A DNA stretch of 64,000 bases from Vibrio porteresiae DSM 19223 (GCF_024347055.1 NZ_AP024896.1:744001-808000), one strand, 5' to 3'. Positions 1 to 9,521 are shown, counted from the first letter of the stretch. The notes: generated by a model from the letters alone, not told the origin. Numbers and translations: made by a program.

Positions 1-913
1 ATGCGTGAGATTTTCTAGCGCGTTTAACACCTAATAAGCATAATCCGAGACCAAATAGTCCCAAGGTCGCTGGCTCCGGTACATCGTTATCTGGAATATC
101 GACGGTGTCTAACGAAGCGCCCATCACGGCATAATAGCTCAAAGATACTGAGCTATTGGCGAGTAGAGTGCCGATGTCAAAAGCGATACCAATTGTATAG
201 TCGCCATTACCGTCATTTGTACCGCTGAGATAGGTACTCGCAGAGGTAGACCAACTCGAGGAAACACCGGTATTGTGACTGACGTCGGAATCAGAATAGT
301 ACCCAATGGTTAAGCCTGTGCTCGATCCTTCGGCATAAACCCAATCATTTGGATCAAGTGAGGCGCTGCCACGTCCATTGACGGTTGTGTAGGAACCATA
401 GGTAGCCATATCTGGATCGGGATCGAGCACGCGTAAGAAGGTAAGGTCGGTTAAATCTTGTAAAGCGGTAATCATGGTTGTAAAACCAATTCTTTCATCA
501 CCATCATTAAAAAAGGTCTCGATATTAATCGCAAAGTAATCGCCGTAGACAGCACTCCAAGAGATGGCGTGATCGTAGGAGCTGGAACTCGATATATCTG
601 TTAGCGTGCCACCAGAAATACTATTTGAACCGTCATTATTATTGCCGACATTTCCTGTTTGTGATGAGCTGATATAAAAACCTTCAAAAGGCGTGCCTGG
701 AGTTAAATAGTCATTTATCGACCAAGCAGATGTTCCTGTTACATCGTGAATTATCCCTGGAGATGTACTTCCTCCTGCTCCTAGAGTACCATTGTCACTG
801 ACAGCAGTGAGTACATAATCCCCCTCCATAGTGATATAAGCAGCATGCGCGATTGAGCTTGCTGTCATCATGGCAATTAAAGAGAGTAGTGTGGTTATTT
901 TTTGCATCTGCAT
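1..913 (-). CDS. PEP-CTERM sorting domain protein, partial (3' end outside window)
   Basis: The reading frame runs from an ATG at 913 to the left edge without a stop, so about 304 residues are visible. The start is supported by a GGAG nine bases upstream; an in-frame ATG at 907 is the alternative. The N-terminus (MQMQKITTLLSLIAMMTASS, then IAHA) is a signal peptide cleaved before AYI. The body is rich in Ser, Thr, Gly, Asp and Asn and has very few Cys, typical of secreted surface proteins. The last visible part is VPEPATLGLFGLGLCLLG followed by KRARK, a classic PEP-CTERM tripartite signal (Pro-Glu-Pro, hydrophobic stretch, basic cluster). In this family, exosortase processes the tail during export, usually in strains making exopolysaccharide. 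No exosortase is in the window. The function of the body is unknown. Confidence 0.85.
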   Translation of the reverse strand, partial: MQMQKITTLLSLIAMMTASSIAHAAYITMEGDYVLTAVSDNGTLGAGGSTSPGIIHDVTGTSAWSINDYLTPGTPFEGFYISSSQTGNVGNNNDGSNSISGGTLTDISSSSSYDHAISWSAVYGDYFAINIETFFNDGDERIGFTTMITALQDLTDLTFLRVLDPDPDMATYGSYTTVNGRGSASLDPNDWVYAEGSSTGLTIGYYSDSDVSHNTGVSSSWSTSASTYLSGTNDGNGDYTIGIAFDIGTLLANSSVSLSYYAVMGASLDTVDIPDNDVPEPATLGLFGLGLCLLGVKRARKSHA

Positions 914-1777
914 TATTATCGACTCCATGTCATTAATTGTTGACGATTGGAATAGCAGTAATTATGCCAAAGTAAAAACCTTATGATTATCATGTTGTTA
1001 TATTTTATTTTGTGCTTTTGTTATTTCATGGTGTAAATTTTCATGACAATAGCTATTCCCATTTCTTGACCGCTAGTTATGTTTGATTGGATTTTAAATT
1101 ATTATTTATTAGTGAGTTAGGATGCCTATTCTTCTGAGGTTTTTCGTAAGTCATCATTACCATTAAAACAGTTGAGTATCATTTTTGCGTAAAATACTAG
1201 ACATCTATATCAAAAAAATGGAAGAAATATTATTTAATAATAAACCTATCATTTGAAGATATTTTATATAAAAATTGAATGAATAACATATATTGTCATA
1301 TATTTCATATTGTTATACCTCATGGCTTTGAAAAATAACTTCAATACCATTGGTGTAAAATAAACTGACAATTAATGAGATAGTATTGATTTATAACTGT
1401 AAATCTATCATGAGATAGGGTGTTTATTATCACCGAATAATATTGGTACCTAAAAATAGAATTTTGAAATATTGATTCCAAATCACAACATTTATAGATG
1501 GCAAGTGTAATATATTGAATAATGTATTTGTAAAAGTCAGAGTTGAAATGTTTCTATTCCCAATTCGATTAATTATTAATGATTCAATGAAAAACCAAAC
1601 AGCCAATGTTGTACGATTTCTTGAGTAAGGAAGTGAATACCATAATGAAGGAAAATTTACTTTTCTAAGAATGGCTATCCCCAATTCTAGGTATATTAAT
1701 AAAGATTGTTAAGTAGCATCATTGATCGCTTAATGCTCGTTGCTAGGCAGAACAAAGGAAACAAATAGGGCACTCAT
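914..1777. other. AT-rich intergenic region, no supported gene
   Basis: About 860 bases between the divergent PEP-CTERM gene and the diguanylate cyclase gene. It is very AT-rich and should hold both promoters. I see no convincing operator, RNA gene or mobile remnant. The only longer open frame (1430-1684, minus) lacks a ribosome binding site and a recognisable protein pattern. Confidence 0.5.
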
Positions 1778-2782
1778 ATGAAAGATATTAATCAGCTAGA
1801 CATTTTGCTAGATGCACTTTCAGAGCATGTCTTTGTTTTATCTGAATCTGGTCAATACATTAATGTGTTTGGTGGCAGTGAAAACGGCAGAATTGAAGAC
1901 AGTAAAGCACATATTGGTAAGATGTTAGATGACGTTTTTCCGGAAAAGATGGCGAGCCTATTTCTCTCTTACATCACGCAAACGCTTAAAGCGCAACAGA
2001 TCCAGAAAGTCATATACGTTTTTACCAAAGAGGAGTTAGGGGATCGTTATCCTGGCCCACCAGGCACAAAAGAAACTTGGTTTGAAGGAATCATCAAACC
2101 TCTTCCTCTCACTGCAAATAATGAGCGTACGGTACTTTGGACCGCTAAAAATATTACGGAACAGCGCAATCTGGAACAGCGATTAAAAACGCTATCAGAG
2201 ATTGATGAGCTGACTCATATCGCAAATCGCAGAACCATTGTAGAGTGGGTCACTTCAGCCATAAAGGAGTTTAAGGAGTTTGGTCGTACATTTACGCTTT
2301 TGATGTTTGATATCGACAAGTTCAAACGCATTAACGACACTCTTGGGCATCCAATGGGTGATAGAGTGATTCGGTACGTTGCGAATGTTGCCCGAAATGA
2401 ATTGAGAGCGAGAGACTGTATTGGCCGACTCGGCGGTGATGAGTTTTTAGTGCTGCTGCGCGATACCGATATCGTAAATGCTATGGCTGTAAGCGAAAAA
2501 TTGCGTCGGCGTATTGAAGAGAATCCTTGTCCAATGGTGGATTACGACGTGACAATGACGATCAGCATCGGTATGGCGGAAGTGAAGATTGATGATAACA
2601 AAGCAATCGCTTTGATTTCTCGTGCTGATAAAGCGCTTTATTATGCGAAAAATCACGGTCGCAATAAAACCTGTTGTTACAGTGCAGAAATGGAAGAGGG
2701 CGAGGGAATAAAATCGCAGCGTTGGATTACACGCAGCAGGGCAAGAAGAGAGAGAAAGGAACGTAGCCGAATCAAGCTTTGA
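1778..2782 (+). CDS. PAS-GGDEF diguanylate cyclase
   Basis: A 334-residue cytoplasmic protein predicted to make cyclic di-GMP from two GTP. Residues 1-130 form a PAS-like sensor domain (starting DILLDALSEHVFVLSESGQY), followed by a short coiled linker (ITEQRNLEQRLKTLSEID). Residues 140-310 are the GGDEF domain: DELTHIANRRT, FDIDKFKRINDTLGH, and an intact GGDEF at 219-223. An RxxD motif (RARD, 210-213) lies five residues upstream, the product-inhibition I-site, so feedback control is expected. The C-terminal ~20 residues are strongly basic (RSRARRERKERSRIK), which is unusual. There are no membrane segments. The gene stands alone and ends at a strong terminator. The ligand of the PAS domain is unknown. 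Confidence 0.9.
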   Translation: MKDINQLDILLDALSEHVFVLSESGQYINVFGGSENGRIEDSKAHIGKMLDDVFPEKMASLFLSYITQTLKAQQIQKVIYVFTKEELGDRYPGPPGTKETWFEGIIKPLPLTANNERTVLWTAKNITEQRNLEQRLKTLSEIDELTHIANRRTIVEWVTSAIKEFKEFGRTFTLLMFDIDKFKRINDTLGHPMGDRVIRYVANVARNELRARDCIGRLGGDEFLVLLRDTDIVNAMAVSEKLRRRIEENPCPMVDYDVTMTISIGMAEVKIDDNKAIALISRADKALYYAKNHGRNKTCCYSAEMEEGEGIKSQRWITRSRARRERKERSRIKL

Positions 2783-2813
2783 GTTAAATGGCTTGTGATT
2801 CTTTCAAAAACGT

Positions 2814-2845
2814 AAAAAGCCCGCTGATTTCTCAGCGGGCTTTTT
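2814..2845. terminator. bidirectional intrinsic terminator
   Basis: Perfect 14-base arms AAAAAGCCCGCTGA and TCAGCGGGCTTTTT with a TTTC loop. It ends the diguanylate cyclase transcript on the plus strand, and its symmetric A/T ends also suit the tRNA-Ser transcript arriving on the minus strand. Confidence 0.9.
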
Positions 2846-2850
2846 GAATG

Positions 2851-2941
2851 TGGCGGAGAGATAGGGATTTGAACCCTAGATACGCTATTAACGTATGCCG
2901 GTTTTCAAGACCGGTGCTTTCAACCACTCAGCCATCTCTCC
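2851..2941 (-). tRNA. tRNA-Ser (anticodon UGA)
   Basis: A 91-base class II tRNA read on the minus strand. It starts GGAGAGATGGC and ends CTCTCCGCCA, with a 7-bp acceptor stem and encoded CCA. The anticodon loop CTTGAAA carries TGA. A long variable arm (CATACGTTAATAGCGTATC) and the GGTTCAAATCC T-loop are present. All this is standard for tRNA-Ser decoding UCA. Confidence 0.97.
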
Positions 2942-3269
2942 GTGTGGCGCACATATTAGGGGCTCTCACTCTGGTTGTAAAGCATAAATTTGAGGGGATT
3001 GAATCGTTTGCTGCTATTGTGACCAAAGTGTTTTTTGACAAAACGCTCACCAAAACTTTATGAAAAGCTAATATAAAGACAAAATAGCTGTGTATTTGCT
3101 CTAGATAGTAAAACCCTAATAAAATAATGTTTTATTGTTAAGTGTATGAATACATGAATAAAAACACTGTTCAGAATACGCTTGTACGCCCGAAAGTGTT
3201 TGCGTAGTAGCGTGAAGTACTTCAAAATTAACGTGTTAGCATTTCTTCTTAGTAGAGAATGAGGTTTTG

Positions 3270-3941
3270 ATGAAAGTCGCGGATCTTTTGAAGCATCGTG
3301 CTGAAAATCTAGTGAAGCACACTGAATTCAAGCAATGGATGTCTCCTACAGTACGTGAGTACTGGGGGGAGTTCTTGAACAAAGCCAATAATCGTCAGCT
3401 ATTTGCGTGGATGAAAGAATTTAGTCAACCTGCGAATGAAGAAGTGGCCGCACCAGAGCCGATCGTTTTAGCGCCGGCTGCTCAGGCAGTTTATGATGAA
3501 TTACTGCCTAAGATTGGTGAGGTAATTCATACTGGCGATTGGATGATGGTTGATCAGGAACGTATCAATCAGTTCGGCAAAGTCACGGAAGATATGCAGT
3601 GGATCCACACTAATCCAGAAAAGGCAGCAGAGCAGTCTCCTTTTAAAACGACCATTGCACATGGTTTTTTAACTTTGGCCCTATTGCCAAAATTAACGGA
3701 TAGTGTTGACCCTGATAATTCCTTATTCCCTACCGCCAAGATGGTAGTGAATATTGGATTGAATTCAGTGCGATTCCCATACCCTATCAAGTCAGGTAGT
3801 CGTGTGAGAGCGGTGAGTACGCTCTCTAAAGTGACACCGATTAAGAAAGGTTTGGAGATTGAGCGCGAAATTAAAGTAGAAATTGAAGGCGTTCGACGTC
3901 CCGGTTGTGTGGTAGTGTCGGTGATTCAGCTTCACTTTTAA
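3270..3941 (+). CDS. MaoC-family (R)-hydratase-like protein
   Basis: A 223-residue protein whose C-terminal half is a MaoC-like hot-dog domain. Around residues 108-135 it has TEDMQWIHTNPEKAAE and then TTIAHGFLTLALLPKL. This is the hydratase-2 motif, with the catalytic Asp and His (D-x4-H) and the AHG-F element. Such proteins hydrate trans-2-enoyl-CoA to (R)-3-hydroxyacyl-CoA, or resemble dehydratases. The N-terminal ~75 residues are a helical extension with an Ala/Pro/Glu-rich linker. The start chosen is the ATG at 3270 behind GAGG (3261-3264); a TTG three bases upstream is in frame. No fatty-acid or PHA genes adjoin it, so the physiological substrate is unknown. Confidence 0.85.
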   Translation: MKVADLLKHRAENLVKHTEFKQWMSPTVREYWGEFLNKANNRQLFAWMKEFSQPANEEVAAPEPIVLAPAAQAVYDELLPKIGEVIHTGDWMMVDQERINQFGKVTEDMQWIHTNPEKAAEQSPFKTTIAHGFLTLALLPKLTDSVDPDNSLFPTAKMVVNIGLNSVRFPYPIKSGSRVRAVSTLSKVTPIKKGLEIEREIKVEIEGVRRPGCVVVSVIQLHF

Positions 3942-3967
3942 ATTTGAATGCGAAAGCATTAAACAAT

Positions 3968-3997
3968 ATCGGAGAGCTAAGGCTCTCCGATTTTTTT
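3968..3997 (+). terminator. intrinsic terminator after the MaoC gene
   Basis: Arms ATCGGAGAGC and GCTCTCCGAT with a short loop, then seven T. It lies between convergent genes, 23 bases from the stop of the PstS-like gene. Confidence 0.9.
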
Positions 3998-4019
3998 CTC
4001 TAGATTTTAGTGTTGACGA

Positions 4020-4841
4020 TCATTTCTGAATCATGGGTACATAGCCATAATCTTGAATGATTTTCTGTGCTTCGTACGATTTCAAGTAGGTCAGAAATGA
4101 CTTTACGTTCGCCGTATCTTTCTCTGGATAATGCAAAATTAAGAAAGGTCGCGTTAGAGGGTATTGCCTATCAGCGATGGTTTCTGCGTTACCATCCACA
4201 TCATCAATCAATAACGAATGAACGGACATATCCACCGAACCGTAGGAAATAAAACCGACCGCTTGTGGATTGTGATTGACTAACGTTTTCACCATACCAT
4301 TACTGTTGGCGACTAAGGCGTTGGGTGAAATCGTGGAAACGAGTTGGTCTTTAATCACTTTGGTCAAGCCAAGCAAAGTTTCGAAACTGTAACGAGTGCC
4401 AGAAGAGGCTTCACGAGTCACAACGGCGATGCGTTTGTCTTGTCCGCCAAGTTCTTTCCAATTTGTTAGCGTACCGCTATAAATATCAAATAGTTGTTTA
4501 CGAGTCAGTGATTTTACCGGGTTATTGATATTCACTACTACGGCTAATCCATCGAGGGCTAACACGTCAATTTTCAAATCTTCGTCTTTTTCCCCTTCAG
4601 TTAAGTAGCGCGAGCTCATCGCTATATTGGATATCCCTTTTTTAAGCAACATGATGCCAGAGGTGGAGTCAGTACCGTGAACGGCGATAAAGCTTTGCTT
4701 TTGCTGATTGTTATAATGCTCAGCAAGCACATCCATCACACGTGCGACTGAGGTTGATCCAGAAATGTTGATCTCGTCTGCGTGCACAGAGAATGCGAGA
4801 GTGGAACAAGAGATAAGTGCAGCAAAAATCACTCGCAACAT
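4020..4841 (-). CDS. PstS-like phosphate-type substrate-binding protein, orphan
   Basis: A 273-residue protein with a clear signal peptide (MLRVIFAALISCSTLAFSVHA, cleavage before DE), so periplasmic. It begins its mature part with ISGSTSVARVMDVLAEHY and contains THGTDSTSG-like and REASSGTRYSFE segments. These are typical of the PBP-like (PstS) family that binds phosphate or a related oxyanion. The true start is the ATG at 4841, since GGAG lies six bases upstream; an in-frame TTG at 4853 would overlap that site. No pstC, pstA, pstB or phoU is adjacent. It may feed a distant ABC transporter or act in phosphate sensing or adhesion, as reported for some orphan PstS proteins. Confidence 0.85.
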   Translation of the reverse strand: MLRVIFAALISCSTLAFSVHADEINISGSTSVARVMDVLAEHYNNQQKQSFIAVHGTDSTSGIMLLKKGISNIAMSSRYLTEGEKDEDLKIDVLALDGLAVVVNINNPVKSLTRKQLFDIYSGTLTNWKELGGQDKRIAVVTREASSGTRYSFETLLGLTKVIKDQLVSTISPNALVANSNGMVKTLVNHNPQAVGFISYGSVDMSVHSLLIDDVDGNAETIADRQYPLTRPFLILHYPEKDTANVKSFLTYLKSYEAQKIIQDYGYVPMIQK

Positions 4842-5058
4842 AAAATACTCCAAAATGGGATTAATAAAGAGTCAACAGTATATTTCGTTAAAATGACACA
4901 AATGTGAATACCTCAATAGATCAGTATGTCGCATAGTTGTGAAATTAGGTGGCTTTTGCGCGGATCGTTTATACTCATTTGCAACAGAGGTCGTTGATTA
5001 TCACATCTAATCCGACGATACTGCCCCTTAAGTTAATGAGTGCATATGAGGTTTCATC

Positions 5059-5412
5059 ATGACGGTCGTAAACATGTTGCAACGTCAGATTGAAAGACGA
5101 GCGGAGCTGATTTGTCAAAGTCGTAATCAGAACTTGCCTGTCGACATGGGTAAGTCAAGTTTTGAGTCAGTTGAGCAAGGAGTTCATTTCCTGCAGCACC
5201 ATTGTAAGTTGGATTCTTCTCGCTGTGAGTACATTAGCCCTGTGGCCAAATTGGTATGGGAAGAGGATATTAGCCAGTGGGCATTGTACGTACCCGAAGA
5301 CCAAGAAGGAGAGGTGAGTTGGTTGCCTTATCCTTACTTGTCGAAAAGTTCTGATTTGACGGCGTTGATTCGAGAAGTGGAAAAAGATCCGAAATCGATG
5401 TTCTGGATCTAA
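5059..5412 (+). CDS. small DUF3024-like protein
   Basis: A 117-residue soluble protein. Its second half (PVAKLVWEEDISQWALYVP, then SWLPYPYL, ending EVEKDPKSMFWI) follows the usual pattern of DUF3024 proteins: a PxAK-W strand, a Trp-rich strand, and a terminal D-P-x3-FW. The N-terminal helix is basic (LQRQIERRAELICQSRNQ). It has two or three Cys (CQ, HHCKL, SRCEY). The start is supported by GAGG seven bases upstream. No function is known for the family. It stands alone with its own terminator. The family call is from memory of the pattern. Confidence 0.65.
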   Translation: MTVVNMLQRQIERRAELICQSRNQNLPVDMGKSSFESVEQGVHFLQHHCKLDSSRCEYISPVAKLVWEEDISQWALYVPEDQEGEVSWLPYPYLSKSSDLTALIREVEKDPKSMFWI

Positions 5413-5463
5413 CCAGTGTCATTTGATTTCATCATTAGCGTGAAGCAAATGAAATAAAGATGA

Positions 5464-5489
5464 AAAAGGCATTCCGAAGAATGCCTTTT
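5464..5489. terminator. bidirectional intrinsic terminator
   Basis: Arms AAAAGGCATTC and GAATGCCTTTT around a CGAA loop, placed between the convergent DUF3024-like gene and rnb. It can serve both strands. Confidence 0.88.
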
Positions 5490-5514
5490 GTATTTCTAGC
5501 GAAATGAAATCGGA

Positions 5515-7557
5515 TTACGCGTCTTTCACTTCTGGAGTGTTTTCTTCCGCTGCTGCTAGTGTTGCCTCAGGTGCAACTTCAGCTTTAGGCGCATCAGCAA
5601 ACACTTGAGTTGGTTTTGCAACAATACTGCGGTTTTCTTGGTTCACTTCAGTCAATACGATTTCAAGTGTGTCACCCAATTGGTAAACCACTTCTTTGTC
5701 GATTGAGATTGTTCCGTTATCACCGTTGCATTCGATACGCTCTTTGTTATCGAGGATCAGTGCGCCTGGAATAAACGCCGCTGCGCCATTTTCCATCACA
5801 CGAATACGCATACCTGCACGATTAATATCGAAGATCTCGCCAGTAAAGCGAGTAGCTTTCGCTGGTTCTTCCGCAAGCGTACGTGCATACAACCAATCGC
5901 CAACGTTACGTTCTGCGATTTTGTGATGCTTACGATGTAGAGCCAGCTCTTCACCTACGGTTTCATCAGGCGTTTGTACTGGTTCTTTATTAAGGATCAT
6001 CGCTTTAAGCATACGGTGGTTAATCATATCGCCGTATTTACGAATTGGAGATGTCCAAGTGGCGTACACATCTAAGCCCATAGCAAAGTGAGGTAATGGT
6101 TGATTACCGATCTCACTGTAGCTTTGGTATTTACGAATACGGTTATCAAGATAAGTGGTCTCTTGATGACCTAACCAACGACGTAGTGCAGCAAAGCCTT
6201 CTACTGTTGATAGAGTTTCTTCAGTTGCGTTTGGCGCGCCATGTTGGTTAACCAATTCAACCACTTCAGCCATTTTCTCTGGTTTGAAACCTGCGTGAGT
6301 ATTGAACACACCTGTTTGGAATGCGTTACGTAGCGCCTTACCAGCACAGATGTTGGCCGTAATCATGGATTCTTCAACAAGGCGGTTTGCGGTGCGGCGC
6401 ATGTCGGCATGAATCGCGATAACATCGTTATCTTCGCTCAGTTCGAAACGGTAGTCTGGACGATCTGGGAATACGACTGCGTTAGTTTCACGCCAATTAG
6501 CACGAGCACGTGAGAAGTCGAACAAATCACGTACGACTTGCGCCACTTCGTCAGAAGGTGCCCAGTTGTCGCTATGTCCAGTTTCAAGCCAATCAGACAC
6601 ATGGTCATACACTAAACGGCCATGAGACTCGATGTTAGCTGCGAAGAAACGAATGTCATCGCCAATCACGCCATCAGAACTTACGGTCACGCTGCAGCAA
6701 AGAGTAGGGCGAACTTGACCTTCCATTAGAGAACAAAGCTCATCAGCCAAATCGCGAGGTAGCATTGGAATGTTGCGACCAGGAAGATAAATAGTAAAGC
6801 CGCGCTCACGGGCTACTTTATCCATAAAATCATCTGGTGTGATATACGCCGTTGGATCAGCAATAGCGATGGTGAGGCTAAAGCTGCCGTCAGCATTTTT
6901 CTTCGCGTAAAGTGCATCATCCATATCTTTGGTGGATTCACCATCGATAGTCACGAATGGAACTGAAGTCAGATCTTCACGCACAAGGTCAGCGTCATCT
7001 TTCAATTCCCAATTTTCGATACCATCTGGTTCAGAGTTCGGTAGATCGTTTTCTGCTAGAGTTACCCACCAAGGAGCGATTTTATCGTCGGCATCGGTGA
7101 TTTTTTTTGAAATCTCAACGAAGAAGCCGTTATCGCCTTTAAGTGGATGGCGAGTTAAGTGAGCAACAACCCAATCGCCCTCTTTAAAATCTTCTGGATT
7201 CAGACCCTTAGCAGTACGAGCTTTGAGCGACTGCTTTTTCAATTGAGGGTGATCAGGAGCAACATTTAGCTTGCCTTTGAACAGTTTTACGCGGCCGATA
7301 AAGCGAGTCAGTGATGGCTCAAGCAGTTCTTGTGGCTCGGCAACTTCACGCTCGTTCTCGGTACGAATGATGGCAACGACTTTGTCGCCATGAAGGCATT
7401 TTTTCATGTACGGAGGTGGGACGAAGAAGCTCGTTTTACTGTCTACTTCTAAAAAGCCGAAACCTTTATCCGTGGCTTTGATGGAACCTTCCTTCTTAGG
7501 CAGGTTTTCCTGAATTTGCTGTTTAAGCTGGGCAAGTAATGGGTTGTCTTGAAACAT
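5515..7557 (-). CDS. rnb: exoribonuclease II (RNase II)
   Basis: A 680-residue 3'-to-5' processive exoribonuclease. The N-terminus (MFQDNPLLAQLKQQIQENLP) closely matches E. coli RNase II. Domains in order: a cold-shock domain (KATDKGFGFLEVD, about 25-85), a second OB fold, and the RNB catalytic domain (about 190-530). The RNB domain includes the metal-binding segment TIDGESTKDMDDALYA, with its cluster of essential Asp residues, and YLPGRNIPMLPRDLADELCS. A C-terminal S1 domain (about 560-640) follows. It is longer than the 644-residue E. coli enzyme because of an acidic Ala/Glu tail (ending EENTPEVKDA). In enterobacteria it degrades unstructured mRNA tails. It stands alone; its promoter must lie in the ~600-base gap upstream. 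Confidence 0.97.
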   Translation of the reverse strand: MFQDNPLLAQLKQQIQENLPKKEGSIKATDKGFGFLEVDSKTSFFVPPPYMKKCLHGDKVVAIIRTENEREVAEPQELLEPSLTRFIGRVKLFKGKLNVAPDHPQLKKQSLKARTAKGLNPEDFKEGDWVVAHLTRHPLKGDNGFFVEISKKITDADDKIAPWWVTLAENDLPNSEPDGIENWELKDDADLVREDLTSVPFVTIDGESTKDMDDALYAKKNADGSFSLTIAIADPTAYITPDDFMDKVARERGFTIYLPGRNIPMLPRDLADELCSLMEGQVRPTLCCSVTVSSDGVIGDDIRFFAANIESHGRLVYDHVSDWLETGHSDNWAPSDEVAQVVRDLFDFSRARANWRETNAVVFPDRPDYRFELSEDNDVIAIHADMRRTANRLVEESMITANICAGKALRNAFQTGVFNTHAGFKPEKMAEVVELVNQHGAPNATEETLSTVEGFAALRRWLGHQETTYLDNRIRKYQSYSEIGNQPLPHFAMGLDVYATWTSPIRKYGDMINHRMLKAMILNKEPVQTPDETVGEELALHRKHHKIAERNVGDWLYARTLAEEPAKATRFTGEIFDINRAGMRIRVMENGAAAFIPGALILDNKERIECNGDNGTISIDKEVVYQLGDTLEIVLTEVNQENRSIVAKPTQVFADAPKAEVAPEATLAAAEENTPEVKDA

Positions 7558-8162
7558 TATTTACTCTTAATTGTTGGTATTTATACCCTTTTTATGAAGT
7601 ATGAACGCCAGTACGAACTGCTTATCGATGAGCAATTTCGTGAGCGCTGAGTGGTCACTCTTGGCATACATCACGCTACGGACATAAAGATATCCTGACT
7701 TTCTTACGATAACCGGGTAAGAAACATCACTAATGCCATTCGCGCTTGGTATCCATAACCAAGAGATGATATCGATTACCAAAGCACGCTCAGTCTGGCG
7801 TCAATGGTACTAGGTAATGGCACTAATGTATATCGCGAAGTCGGTGTCGGCGACTAAAGGCTCAATAAATCTAGGTGAATTTCTAGGCAAATTGTCGTCT
7901 TCCTCTCTTTCGATGAATTTTACTGGTGAAATAAGAGACGTAAACAGAGATTACCGATGGAAAACGCTGTGTTAGCTCACGGAAATGGGTGTTCGATTGT
8001 GTACCGATTCTAGTTTTCATAGAGCTTTGTTGCATAAAATCACCTTCACCATGCAATACGCTAAAGGTCACATACACTAGATAAAACGCTCAGTGAGCAA
8101 CTTAGAATAATGACTCAACCCATTCAAGCTAGGGCATACAACGTCGTAATGTATTGTGAAGA
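7558..8162. other. intergenic region between rnb and the PAP2 gene
   Basis: About 600 bases between divergent genes, expected to hold the rnb promoter (minus) and the PAP2 promoter (plus). The two short minus-strand open frames here (7567-7782 and 7883-8077) have no good ribosome binding site or family pattern. I see no RNA gene or clear operator. Confidence 0.45.
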
Positions 8163-8723
8163 GTGAGAGCCAATTTGAAGTATTTCTCTGTATCCTGTTT
8201 TAGCACTTTAGTTTTTGTGTCCTTTTTTTCCATTCCTGTATTTGCCAAAAGTGACAAGTTAGAAAAAGTAGGGGATGTTGGCCAATATGGTATTCCTCTC
8301 GTTGCTGGCGCTATCTCTTTATATCATCTCGATGGTGAGGGATTAGTTGAACTTGGCGAAGGAGCTGTTTGGACGGCCCTTACGACCCATCTACTCAAGA
8401 GTACCATCGATGCAAAACGCCCAGACGGTACGGATGAGAGCTTTCCGTCCGCGCATACGGCTAGTGCTGCGCAAGGCGCAGCTTATCTGCAGTTTCGTTA
8501 CGGTTATCAGTACGGCATTCCTGCATATATTGCAGCTGGAGTGGTTGGGTATTCGCGCATTGATGCCGAACGCCATCACTGGCGTGATGTGTTTGCAGGC
8601 TTGGCGCTAGGCACAGGCGTGCAGTATTTGATCTCTGAGCAAGGCTGGTCAGTCACAGAATTGGCGATTGTGCCGTATTGGGAGTCTAAAGGTCTCGGTG
8701 TCGCGATATCATGGCGTTACTGA
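8163..8723 (+). CDS. PAP2-family phosphatase, exported
   Basis: A 186-residue protein with the three PAP2 (type 2 phosphatidic acid phosphatase) motifs: K79-STIDAK-RP87, then FPSAH (94-98), then SRIDAERHHWRD (131-142). These include the catalytic His residues. The N-terminus (FSVSCFSTLVFVSFFSIPVFA) is a signal peptide or anchor. A second hydrophobic region (YGIPAYIAAGVVGY) follows, so it acts in the inner membrane or periplasm. It ends in an aromatic residue after a beta-like strand (GVAISWRY), which is compatible with envelope association. Likely substrates are lipid phosphates or undecaprenyl pyrophosphate. The start is unsure: GTG at 8163, or TTG at 8175, which has GAGAG just upstream. Confidence 0.85.
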   Translation: MRANLKYFSVSCFSTLVFVSFFSIPVFAKSDKLEKVGDVGQYGIPLVAGAISLYHLDGEGLVELGEGAVWTALTTHLLKSTIDAKRPDGTDESFPSAHTASAAQGAAYLQFRYGYQYGIPAYIAAGVVGYSRIDAERHHWRDVFAGLALGTGVQYLISEQGWSVTELAIVPYWESKGLGVAISWRY

Positions 8724-9521
8724 GAATGGCTAGCCAATCGAGTATCTCCATGACTAGGATATAAATTTTGCTAAGTGATTGATGAATCTGAGCTGGTTAA
8801 AATTTAAACAAACATAGTTTTTTGAAATTCCAATTTTTTAAAAGTACTTTTATTTTTAGTTGGTTATTGGAATGAATATTGACAATAAGGCGATAAATTG
8901 ACCGTTTGGTATAAGTAATAGATAGAGTCTTTAAAAAAGATGCTTTATCCCTGTGGCTAGACAGAAGATTGGCTAAAGAAAGTGCAAAAAGAAATTTAGT
9001 GATCCATATCTAGTTGCGAAAGAATAGGCTACAATATCTCCTGACAATCTAAAGCAGAGCTCCGTGCGGTTTTATTTGCAAGGGAAACAGTAAAATCCAT
9101 TGAATTAATAGGTATTTTTCTGAGTTGATGTTCTTGTGCGAACAGCTCGTTCAATGTGTTGCGATGGTCTCTCACGAGGCGATCGAATAGGTGAAAATGC
9201 GGTTCATGCTGCTTGAAGATTGGGTAAATTGGGGTGCGGGTTGAGTTGGTGAAACGTAATGCGGTAGCCAAGCAAATCAAGGACTCTGGGCTTGTTTAAG
9301 TCAGAGTTTTATCATACGTAAGAAAAATTTGTGATGAATTTCAATTTTTCCTAGCTTTTTTTATGTATTTAGGGAATAATCCGCTCCCCTAAGTTATGTC
9401 CCAAGCGGCTTGATGCGTTTTAATACTTATCCGCATCTGAACGGAATCAGCAAATTTTTGGATTGGTTGGAAATGGTAAAGCTCATGGGACCTTGGTTTT
9501 TTTTATTATTATGGGAATCCC
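8724..9521 (+). promoter_or_regulatory. long upstream/leader region of deaD
   Basis: About 800 bases without a supported gene precede deaD. In E. coli, the cold-shock helicase gene deaD has a very long 5' leader, so part of this stretch is probably transcribed. Just before the start codon there is a run of eight T and two alternative pairings over the start: CATGGGA (9484-9490) with TCCCATG (9518-9524), and ATGGGA (9511-9516) with TCCCAT (9518-9523). The Shine-Dalgarno is weak (GGGA). An open frame at 9029-9280 on the minus strand is not convincing. Confidence 0.5.

Noticed and set aside
1430..1684. 84-codon open frame on the minus strand
   Set aside because: No ribosome binding site, AT-driven composition and no family pattern; likely chance in AT-rich DNA.
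7567..7782. 71-codon open frame upstream of rnb
   Set aside because: No Shine-Dalgarno and no recognisable protein; occupies the expected rnb promoter region.
7883..8077. 64-codon minus-strand frame, considered as a transposase remnant
   Set aside because: No transposase motif, terminal repeats or target duplication visible.
9029..9280. 83-codon minus-strand frame in the deaD leader
   Set aside because: No start signal or known family; a long leader is a simpler explanation.
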